NCBI GenBank assembly: GCA_006226495.1
Contig: SBGU01000002.1
Location: forward strand, 24,461-88,460
Length of the DNA: 64,000 nt
Direction: 5' to 3'
DNA from: Alphaproteobacteria bacterium
Lineage (GTDB): Bacteria; Pseudomonadota; Alphaproteobacteria; Sphingomonadales; Kordiimonadaceae
Below the pieces are notes generated by a model that did no database searches, was not told the DNA's origin, and saw only the letters and a list, made by a program, of their open reading frames with translations. Each line of letters opens with the position of its first letter. Position 1 is the first letter of the stretch. Of the stretch, positions 1 to 6,070 are shown piece by piece. The position numbers and the translations under genes are program-made.

Positions 1-3
1 AAA

Positions 4-25
4 GGGCGGCTTGGCCGCCCTTTTT
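4..25 (+). terminator. Rho-independent terminator of a gene upstream of the window
   Basis: A perfect 7-bp GC stem (GGGCGGC 4-10, loop TTG, GCCGCCC 14-20) is followed by TTTTT and then CTTT. It should end transcription of a gene lying left of the window. The T-tract is also the target site of the insertion element, so the original terminator tail is now shared with the left target duplication. Confidence 0.8.
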
Positions 26-29
26 CTTT
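22..29. repeat. Left 8-bp target-site duplication (TTTTCTTT)
   Basis: TTTTCTTT abuts the left inverted repeat at position 30. The identical octamer abuts the right inverted repeat at 2358-2365. Eight-base duplications are characteristic of the IS1595 family. Confidence 0.88.
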
Positions 30-53
30 GGCGATTATATACTTGACAAAGCA
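30..53 (+). repeat. Left terminal inverted repeat of the IS1595-type element
   Basis: It starts GGCGATTATATAC and matches the complement of 2334-2357 at 21 of 24 positions, with mismatches at repeat positions 14, 16 and 18. The first 13 bp are perfect. Confidence 0.88.
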
Positions 54-91
54 CAGCCCAATTCCCACCTAAGGGATAAGGAGTTACAGCC

Positions 92-1015
92 ATGTGCGAT
101 ATAACCAACCCGATTTTTACCGATCCCGACAAAGCCCGCGAACACTTGGAAAGCATTCGTTGGCCGGACGGGGCTTATTGCCCTCACTGTGGATCGACCG
201 AAGCTCGGAAGCTGGTCGGCAAATCGCACCGCAAGGGCTTGTATCAATGCAATGCCTGCCGTCAGCAGTTTTCCGTAACGGTTGGCACTGTGTTCGAGCG
301 CTCCAAGGTCGCCCTGAATAAGTGGCTTCTGGCTGTTCACCTCATGGCCGCCTCCAAGAAGGGCATGAGCGCGCACCAGCTTCACCGTATGCTTGGCGTG
401 ACCTACAAGACCGCATGGTTTATGGCGCACCGCATCCGCGAAGCCATGACCGAAGGCATGTTCACGCCCATGGGCGGCAACGGCAAGGTTGTCGAAGTGG
501 ACGAAACCTTTATCGGCCATGACAAGACCAAGAAGCCCAAGGGCGTCAAGAAGGGCCGTGGCTATCAGCACAAGTACAAGGTCCTGACGCTGGTGGAGCG
601 CGGCGGCAAGGCTCGCTCGTTCCATGTCGACGAAGTGAACGCCAAAACCATTGTGCCAATCCTGCGCCAAGAAATCGAACGCCAGACCCATATCATGACC
701 GACGAAGCCGGCCAGTACAAACATCTGCGCGGTGACTTCGGCAACCATGACTTTGTCCGCCATGGGCAAGGTGAATACGGGCGCGGCATCATCCACACCA
801 ACACCATCGAAGGCTTCTTTTCGATCTTCAAACGCGGCATGAAAGGCGTCTACCAGCATTGCGCCAAGCATCACCTGCACCGCTATCTGGCCGAATTCGA
901 CTTCCGTTACAACGCTCGCACCGTCTCCGATGTAGAGCGCCGCGACGATGCCCTGCGCGCCATTGAAGGCAAGCGCCTCACCTATCGGCGGATTAACGAA
1001 GCCGCTTACGCCTAA
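92..1015 (+). CDS. IS1595-family (ISXO2-like) transposase
   Basis: This 307-aa DDE transposase would cut and join the ends of the surrounding element. Residues 30-56 form a zinc ribbon (C30-x2-C33 and C53-x2-C56). The catalytic core is of the DDE_Tnp_IS1595 type: D137 in VEVDETFIG, D204 in MTDEAGQY, and the N237/E240 motif in HTNTIEGFFSIFKRG. The ATG at 92 has AAGGAG eight bases upstream. The reading frame is intact and of normal family length. It lies just inside the left inverted repeat and is the only transposition gene in the element. The long minus-strand frame opposite it is a shadow. Confidence 0.93.
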   Translation: MCDITNPIFTDPDKAREHLESIRWPDGAYCPHCGSTEARKLVGKSHRKGLYQCNACRQQFSVTVGTVFERSKVALNKWLLAVHLMAASKKGMSAHQLHRMLGVTYKTAWFMAHRIREAMTEGMFTPMGGNGKVVEVDETFIGHDKTKKPKGVKKGRGYQHKYKVLTLVERGGKARSFHVDEVNAKTIVPILRQEIERQTHIMTDEAGQYKHLRGDFGNHDFVRHGQGEYGRGIIHTNTIEGFFSIFKRGMKGVYQHCAKHHLHRYLAEFDFRYNARTVSDVERRDDALRAIEGKRLTYRRINEAAYA

Positions 1016-1128
1016 GCAGCTTGCGAGCCAGCTTATGCGTGCTGCCAAGGCACGCCGAAAGCGAAAATGACTCGACTCCAGATTTAAAAGGATAGACCAT
1101 TTTCCTCCAATTCTAGGGGAGGATATGA

Positions 1129-1473
1129 ATGGCGGACTCTTTACTTATCGGACGCTCCGTTGCTTTCGTTGATATCTCAAACTTGAGACGGGTTGTTGAT
1201 GAAAACGAAAGCTACATGGCCGGAGACGTTATGTTCAGGCTTAAATCCTTAGCTGACAGCACCTTGGGAGGGCCAGTAGCAACCCTGTCGTTTAGCGTAC
1301 CGCTCGAACCGGATATGACACTGCAAGACGCCGAGAAGCTATTTCTAGCGCATTCACGCGATTTTCTAGAAGTTTTATGCGGGCCAACAACTGATCAACT
1401 TCATGGAATTTATCTTCGAACCTTGAAGGAAAATCCGCTGATGATTGAACTTGGCCCCGTTGATGCATCCTAG
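1129..1473 (+). CDS. Passenger gene of the IS element, hypothetical 114-aa protein
   Basis: The function is unknown. It has a very good ribosome binding site (AGGGGAGG at 1115-1122, six bases before ATG 1129). The protein starts MADSLLIGRSVAFVDISNL, has no signal peptide or membrane segment, and looks like a small soluble alpha/beta protein. It lies between the transposase and the other passenger genes, on the transposase strand, in DNA clearly more AT-rich than the surrounding chromosome. That suggests it arrived with the element. I recognise no family or catalytic motif. Confidence 0.72.
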   Translation: MADSLLIGRSVAFVDISNLRRVVDENESYMAGDVMFRLKSLADSTLGGPVATLSFSVPLEPDMTLQDAEKLFLAHSRDFLEVLCGPTTDQLHGIYLRTLKENPLMIELGPVDAS

Positions 1474-1601
1474 CCTCTCGCCTTCTTTGTCGTATCTTTC
1501 TTTGCTGGTTCCGGTTTTCCAGAAGGCTCGTGCGGCTTCGGCGGCGTTTCCAGCATCCGCCTAAGGATTTCGTCTCGCTTTTTGTCGTCAGGGTCAGTCA
1601 T
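1470..1601 (-). CDS. Small passenger protein, 43 aa, Lys/Pro-rich
   Basis: A longer frame continues upstream, but the part that reads like protein begins at ATG 1601-1599 and gives MTDPDDKKRDEILRRMLETP followed by a Pro/Lys-rich basic tail. It consists of a short acidic-basic amphipathic helix and an extended charged tail, as in small partner or antitoxin-like proteins. Its start codon overlaps the start codon of the plus-strand passenger gene (ATG 1600-1602), so the two genes are divergent and share start bases. No strong ribosome binding site is visible. Function unknown; the assignment rests on composition and position. Confidence 0.5.
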   Translation of the reverse strand: MTDPDDKKRDEILRRMLETPPKPHEPSGKPEPAKKDTTKKARG

Positions 1602-2223
1602 GCCAAATCCACTTAATAGAGTATCCCCGAACGCAGGTGTGATCCTGGGCAACATTCCCGATGATACTATCGCCGCCAGACCACAATTAGCCTTGAAGGC
1701 CCTACAAGTAATCTCATCATGGTCACATGCCGACAAGTTTATGCTTGATCTGTATGTTACCATGCTTGGGGGCTGCAACGAAACCGCAACGATCGCATAT
1801 CTTTCCCTAGAATCGCGCGCCGCAAAAATCACCATGATCAATGCCGTCGCCAAACATGTTCTAGACGACAAGCATATCAGATTGCTTAATGCTATTCACA
1901 AGTCAGCAAAGTCTGCCGCAGGTACCAGAGACAGGATTGCCCACTGGCTATGGGGGTATTCTCCACAATTACCTGACGCCATTTTGCTCATGGACCCAAG
2001 GCACGCAGTTCTTTTAGATTCCGGCCAAAGCGATGTAATTGACAGACTTTCAAAGGTCTGCATTGTCTACAGAGGGCAAGACTTTACAAAGGCCATACAG
2101 GATAACCATGAGCTTTGCGGGCATATTAGGCGCCTTAGACTTATTCTGAGACAAGACCCAAGGAATGCAAACGAAGAACTATATCGCGAGCTATGTCTGA
2201 GGCTTCATATTGAAGACACTTAG
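1600..2223 (+). CDS. Passenger protein with a HEPN-like Rx4H motif, 207 aa
   Basis: I chose ATG 1600 (MPNPLNRVSP) over the in-frame start at 1582, which adds six unconvincing residues; neither has a strong ribosome binding site. The protein is largely helical and soluble. Around residues 110-115 it has R-D-R-I-A-H followed by WLWG, an Rx4H arrangement like the active site of HEPN ribonucleases found in toxins and abortive-infection proteins. This is a motif resemblance only. It sits in the AT-rich cargo part of the IS1595-type element and overlaps the start of a small opposite-strand gene. A defence or toxin role is inference. Confidence 0.65.
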   Translation: MPNPLNRVSPNAGVILGNIPDDTIAARPQLALKALQVISSWSHADKFMLDLYVTMLGGCNETATIAYLSLESRAAKITMINAVAKHVLDDKHIRLLNAIHKSAKSAAGTRDRIAHWLWGYSPQLPDAILLMDPRHAVLLDSGQSDVIDRLSKVCIVYRGQDFTKAIQDNHELCGHIRRLRLILRQDPRNANEELYRELCLRLHIEDT

Positions 2224-2323
2224 CGGTGTCGTCAGGGCGATAATACTCGAACCTTTCCACTAGAAGCTGCTCAATTTCAGCCTCAGCCTTCTTTCGATTA
2301 GTCTGAGCTTCATCAAGCGGCAT
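2141..2323 (-). CDS. Possible small passenger protein, 60 aa
   Basis: This minus-strand frame starts at ATG 2323 near the right inverted repeat and overlaps the 3' end of the plus-strand passenger gene by 83 bp. The sequence is protein-like: a charged amphipathic N-terminal helix (DEAQTNRKKAEAEIEQLL) and then a YYRPDDTAK segment. No family is recognised and the ribosome binding site is weak. It may be the last cargo gene of the element or an overlap artefact. Confidence 0.4.
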   Translation of the reverse strand: MPLDEAQTNRKKAEAEIEQLLVERFEYYRPDDTAKCLQYEASDIARDIVLRLHSLGLVSE

Positions 2324-2333
2324 TTCGAGTCCA

Positions 2334-2357
2334 TGCTTTCTTAGGTATATAATCGCC
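2334..2357 (-). repeat. Right terminal inverted repeat of the IS1595-type element
   Basis: It is the complement of the left end, with 13 perfect outer bases and 21 of 24 matches overall. It is immediately followed by the target duplication. Confidence 0.88.
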
Positions 2358-2365
2358 TTTTCTTT
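2358..2365. repeat. Right 8-bp target-site duplication (TTTTCTTT)
   Basis: It is identical to 22-29. Removing 30-2365 restores a continuous terminator T-tract leading into the upstream region of the phosphate transporter gene. Confidence 0.88.
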
Positions 2366-2384
2366 GCCCCCGCACCCGACTTCA

Positions 2385-2412
2385 CTGTTACATATTTATG
2401 ACATTCTGTTAT
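2385..2412 (+). promoter_or_regulatory. Candidate Pho box upstream of the phosphate transporter
   Basis: Three heptamers at about 11-bp spacing, CTGTTAC (2385-2391), TTATGAC (2396-2402) and CTGTTAT (2406-2412), resemble the CTGTCAT direct repeats bound by PhoB. The outer two fit well and the middle one poorly. The site lies about 55-85 bp before the transporter start, which fits a phosphate-regulated gene. It begins only 20 bp beyond the inserted IS element. Confidence 0.5.
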
Positions 2413-2468
2413 AAGGCCGGGCACTATGCTACCGCCTTCCGGGGCAACAGACAGGGGAAGGGTTACCC

Positions 2469-3923
2469 ATGCAGGAACATAAGGTCGATGTGGACCTGAA
2501 GAAGCTTCAGGGCTTCCAGGCCGGTGTCGCCAAGCAGAACAAGACCATGACCAACCTGGGCGTTGCCCTGGTGTTCCTGGTTCTGGTGCTTTTGTATGCG
2601 TCATTTGCACAAGGCCACGGACATCTGGGCGTGTTCGTGATCTCCGCCGCCGTTATCGGTGCCTATATGGCCATGAATATCGGCGCCAACGATGTCGCCA
2701 ACAATATCGGCCCGGCCGTCGGCTCGCGCGCCATGACCATGGTGGGCGCGCTTGTGGTGGCCGCCGTCTTCGAAGCCGCCGGTGCCCTGATCGCGGGCGG
2801 CGATGTGGTTTCCACGATCCAGAAGGGTATTATCGACCCAAAGGGCATTGAAGACCAGATGGTGTTCATCTGGGCCATGATGTCGGCGCTCCTGGCGGCC
2901 GCCCTGTGGCTCAACCTCGCCACCTGGTTCGGCGCACCCGTATCCACCACCCATTCCATCGTCGGGGGTGTCGTGGGCGCCGGCATCGCGGCTGCGGGTG
3001 CTGCCAGCGTCGACTGGGCCAAGATGGGCGCCATTGTCGCCAGTTGGGTGATTTCCCCGGCGCTGGGCGGCCTTATTGCCGCCGGTTTCCTGCTTTTCAT
3101 CAAGAAGATGATCCTGTTCAAGGACGACAAGCTGGCCGCCTCGCGCACCTGGGTGCCGGTGCTGGTTGCCATCATGGCCGGCACGTTTGCCATGTATCTG
3201 GTCATGAAGGGCTTCAAGCATATCTGGAAGGCCGACACCGCCATGATCTGGCTGATCGGCGTCGGGTCCGGCGTTGCCACCTGGGTCATCACCAAACCGC
3301 TGGTCGCCCGTGCGTCCATCGGCATGGAAAACCGCCGCAAGTCGGTGGCGACCCTGTTCACCATGCCACTGATCTGCTCGGCGGCGCTGTTGTCGTTCGC
3401 ACACGGTGCCAATGACGTGGCCAACGCTGTCGGCCCGCTGGCCGCCATCGTGACCGCCGCCACCAGTACGGTCGCTGGCGCAAGCAAGATCGCGCTGCCC
3501 TTCTGGGTCATGGTTATCGGCGCGCTGGGTATCTCGATCGGCCTGATGCTGTTCGGCCCGAAGCTGATCCGCACGGTTGGCGAAAAGATCACCAAACTGA
3601 ACCAGATGCGCGCCTTCTGTGTGGCGCTGTCAGCGGCTATCACCGTGATTGCCGCAAGCTGGCTTGGCCTGCCTGTATCGTCGACCCACATCGCGGTCGG
3701 CGGCGTGTTCGGCGTCGGTTTCCTGCGGGAATATCTGAACAACCGGGGCAAGTCGTCACACAAGAAGATCCCGGCATCCGAGATCAAGACCCGCGAACGC
3801 CGCCGTCTGGTGCGCCGCCGCGAGCTGATGACCATTGCCGCGGCCTGGATCATCACGGTGCCGGTGTCGGCGCTTTTGTCCGCGGCCCTTTATCTGGCGC
3901 TTTACCATTCCTTCGAAGGCTGA
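2469..3923 (+). CDS. PiT-family inorganic phosphate transporter
   Basis: This 484-aa inner-membrane permease probably takes up inorganic phosphate (or metal-phosphate) driven by the cation gradient. It carries the duplicated PiT signature: an N-terminal GANDVANNIGPAVGSRA motif near residue 70 and a C-terminal HGANDVANAVGPLA motif near residue 315. About ten hydrophobic segments surround them, with GAPVSTTHS and GLPVSSTH motifs in the two halves. The cytoplasmic loop near the C-terminus is very basic (RERRRLVRRR). It is monocistronic, preceded by a candidate Pho box and followed by a strong terminator. No PhoU-like gene is adjacent. Confidence 0.93.
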   Translation: MQEHKVDVDLKKLQGFQAGVAKQNKTMTNLGVALVFLVLVLLYASFAQGHGHLGVFVISAAVIGAYMAMNIGANDVANNIGPAVGSRAMTMVGALVVAAVFEAAGALIAGGDVVSTIQKGIIDPKGIEDQMVFIWAMMSALLAAALWLNLATWFGAPVSTTHSIVGGVVGAGIAAAGAASVDWAKMGAIVASWVISPALGGLIAAGFLLFIKKMILFKDDKLAASRTWVPVLVAIMAGTFAMYLVMKGFKHIWKADTAMIWLIGVGSGVATWVITKPLVARASIGMENRRKSVATLFTMPLICSAALLSFAHGANDVANAVGPLAAIVTAATSTVAGASKIALPFWVMVIGALGISIGLMLFGPKLIRTVGEKITKLNQMRAFCVALSAAITVIAASWLGLPVSSTHIAVGGVFGVGFLREYLNNRGKSSHKKIPASEIKTRERRRLVRRRELMTIAAAWIITVPVSALLSAALYLALYHSFEG

Positions 3924-3944
3924 AGCCGGACACCACGGATACAG

Positions 3945-3980
3945 AAAGGGCGGCCCCGGGTGGGGTCGCCCTTTTCTTTT
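3945..3980. terminator. Terminator between the phosphate transporter and the MFS exporter
   Basis: The 13-bp stem (AAAGGGCGGCCCC / GGGGTCGCCCTTT, one G-U pair) has a 4-base loop and is followed by TTTTCTTTT. It lies between two convergent genes and is A/T-flanked on both sides, so it may serve both. Confidence 0.85.
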
Positions 3981-3998
3981 GTCCGGATGCCTGCGCTC

Positions 3999-5186
3999 TC
4001 AGGCTTCTTTCACGGTCCGTATCTGGCGGTAGGACAGGATGAAACTCATGATGCCGCAGCCCCCCATGATCAGCATCAGCGGCATGGGCGACGTGGCATG
4101 GACGATCCCGACAAGCCCCGACGACAGAAACGCGACCGAAAATTGCATCGAGCCCGCCAGCGCCGATGCCGACCCTGCCCGCGCGCCTTCTTCCGCAAGG
4201 GCACCTGCCATGCTGTTGGGCATCACCATGCCCAGGGATGCCACATAGCTGAAGAACAGCAGCACCACGCCCACAAGGCCGACCCCGGCAAGACCGGCCC
4301 CCACCAGCCCGATACCGGCCAGCAGGATGATGCTGAAGGCCACCTGCAGGATGCGGTTGAAGGCATAATGTTTCAACAGGTACCGGTTCAACTGGCTGAG
4401 CCCGATAAGACCAAAGGCATTGGCACCAAAAAACAGGCCGAACTGTTCCTCTGGGATACCGAAATACTGGATCAGCACGAAGGGCGAGCCGGTGATATAG
4501 GCAAACATGCCGGCCTGGGCAAAACCACCCGCCAGCGCATAATTGCGGAAGGCGCTGTTCGAAAAAATGTCCCTGTATGTGTGCAGGGCGCGGCTCAGCC
4601 GCACATGGCGGTTCGGCGCCTGGGTTTCAGGCAGCAACAGGGATACGGCGGTCAGCGACAGGAGACAGGCAGCGCCCACGGCCAGGAAAATCGCCTGCCA
4701 GCCGAAAAACTTGCTGACAAACCCGCCGATCACCGGTGCCAGGATCGGCGCCACGCCCATGACCAGCATCAGGAGCGAAAAGAAACGCGCGGCTTCATGA
4801 TGGTCGAACATGTCGCGCACCATGGCCCGCGCGATCACCATACCGGCACAGATGCCCAGCGCCTGCAGGAAACGGATGCCGATCAGGAAGCCGACATCGG
4901 GCACCAGGGTACACAGGACCGATGCCGTGCCCGCGATCGCAAGGCCCGACACCAGCGGCAGCTTGCGGCCGAACCGGTCCGCCAGCGGACCAAAAAACAG
5001 TTGGCCGATGGCAAGGCCGATGAAAAAGAAGGTCAGCGACAGTTCGACATGGGAAATGTCGGTACCGAACGTGTCGGCGATCGCCGGGAAGGCCGGCAGA
5101 TACATGTCGACCGCAAGCGGTGTCAGCGCCGTGACACTGCCAAGGGTCAGCACAATCCTGAGGGTCTGGTTCTTGTGGGGAAGCAT
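3999..5186 (-). CDS. Bcr/CflA-type MFS multidrug exporter
   Basis: This 395-aa protein has twelve predicted membrane segments and belongs to the drug:H+ antiporter branch of the major facilitator superfamily. Diagnostic features are DMYLPAFP in the first helix and GPLADRFGRK between helices 2 and 3 (MFS motif A). RFLQALGICAGMVIARAMVRD in helices 4-5 is typical of Bcr/CflA. The length is normal for the family. It is transcribed away from the neighbouring esterase with an 87-bp gap and converges on the phosphate transporter. The substrate is unknown; bicyclomycin/sulfonamide or chloramphenicol-like efflux is the family precedent. Confidence 0.9.
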   Translation of the reverse strand: MLPHKNQTLRIVLTLGSVTALTPLAVDMYLPAFPAIADTFGTDISHVELSLTFFFIGLAIGQLFFGPLADRFGRKLPLVSGLAIAGTASVLCTLVPDVGFLIGIRFLQALGICAGMVIARAMVRDMFDHHEAARFFSLLMLVMGVAPILAPVIGGFVSKFFGWQAIFLAVGAACLLSLTAVSLLLPETQAPNRHVRLSRALHTYRDIFSNSAFRNYALAGGFAQAGMFAYITGSPFVLIQYFGIPEEQFGLFFGANAFGLIGLSQLNRYLLKHYAFNRILQVAFSIILLAGIGLVGAGLAGVGLVGVVLLFFSYVASLGMVMPNSMAGALAEEGARAGSASALAGSMQFSVAFLSSGLVGIVHATSPMPLMLIMGGCGIMSFILSYRQIRTVKEA

Positions 5187-5273
5187 GGGATATCCGGACC
5201 GGGTTGGGGGTTCTTTTGGGGTACTTCTGGGATTCTTGCCGGCTTAACACGCCCCGGATGCCCCCTCAAGCGG

Positions 5274-6038
5274 TCAATCGGCTTCGCCGGTCCTGAAGAA
5301 GGTCAACAGCACGTCGTCGATAAGCGGTTTCCAGTTGGCCCATTCATGGCCGAACGGCACCTCGATATAAGTGAGCGGATAGCCCTTTTTCCTGAGTTCC
5401 CGCATGAAACGCCGGCCGGCAGTGGTATTGTCCTTTTTGGTGCCGACACTCATGAAAATACGGATCGGCTGCACCGGGTTCTGGTGGTAAAGCCCGGTCA
5501 GGATCTTCACATGCTGGTCATTCGCCGGCGACTGCATGGCGATATTGCCAAAGACATCGGGCAACAGCAGGCCAAAACAGCCGGCATTCAGGGCGCCGAA
5601 CGACAGGCCCATGATCGCCCGGTCCCCAGGCGCCGGTTTTGTGGCAAAGGCCGCCTCGACCGCCGGCACCAGTTCAGCGCCGAAAAAGCGGGCATAGTCC
5701 TGGTTGCACATGAACTGCTGGTTGCGCCGGTTTTCCTTCAGGTCATCCGGGTTGCGGGCATCGACGAACACCGCCATCACGGGTTCGATGGCGCCACTGG
5801 CGATCTGTTCATCCAGGATGGCCACCATGCCGCCGTCGCCCAGATACCAGTGGCCGTCGGTCACATAAAGGGTGCGCAGAGTTGTTGCATCTGCAACAGT
5901 TTCGGGGCGGTAGACACGGTATTGCAGCGCATACCCGAGCACTTGGCTGTCGATACGAATATTGTCGCTGAGGGTGCCGCCCGCCTGCGCGGCGGGCGCC
6001 ATCATGATGAATGCCAACAGAACCAGAAGTTTTTTCAT
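5274..6038 (-). CDS. Secreted alpha/beta-hydrolase, esterase D/enterochelin-esterase-like
   Basis: The 254-aa product starts with a clear signal peptide ending near AQAGG. It is a putative-esterase (esterase_D) fold hydrolase: the nucleophile serine lies in GLSFGA near residue 146, and the histidine is probably in the GHEWANWKP motif at the C-terminus, where this family carries H-x-W. The N-terminal TLYVTDGHWY matches the substrate-binding strand of ferri-siderophore/acyl esterases. It lies 32 bp upstream of polA on the same strand order but is probably separately used. Substrate unknown; periplasmic ester hydrolysis is the safe description. Confidence 0.82.
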   Translation of the reverse strand: MKKLLVLLAFIMMAPAAQAGGTLSDNIRIDSQVLGYALQYRVYRPETVADATTLRTLYVTDGHWYLGDGGMVAILDEQIASGAIEPVMAVFVDARNPDDLKENRRNQQFMCNQDYARFFGAELVPAVEAAFATKPAPGDRAIMGLSFGALNAGCFGLLLPDVFGNIAMQSPANDQHVKILTGLYHQNPVQPIRIFMSVGTKKDNTTAGRRFMRELRKKGYPLTYIEVPFGHEWANWKPLIDDVLLTFFRTGEAD

Positions 6039-6070
6039 AAACGGACCTCTCCGTCCTTATGACACGCGCC

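Larger units (their letters stand above)
30..2357 (+). mobile_element. Complete IS1595-type insertion element with passenger genes
   Basis: The element is 2328 bp. Its outer ends are GGCGATTATATAC (30-42) and the exact complement GTATATAATCGCC (2345-2357), extending to a 24-bp repeat with 21 matches. Both ends are flanked by the same octamer, TTTTCTTT. The left third holds a zinc-ribbon DDE transposase of the ISXO2/IS1595 type. The right two thirds hold passenger ORFs that are visibly more AT-rich than the chromosome. Intact ends, an intact target duplication and an intact transposase frame suggest recent insertion and possible mobility. Passenger genes are known in some IS1595 subgroups; these were not matched to a database. 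Confidence 0.9.

Noticed and set aside
3960..6062. 700-aa plus-strand frame
   Set aside because: It is an antisense shadow of the Bcr/CflA exporter and esterase genes, His/Gln/Arg-rich with no domain.
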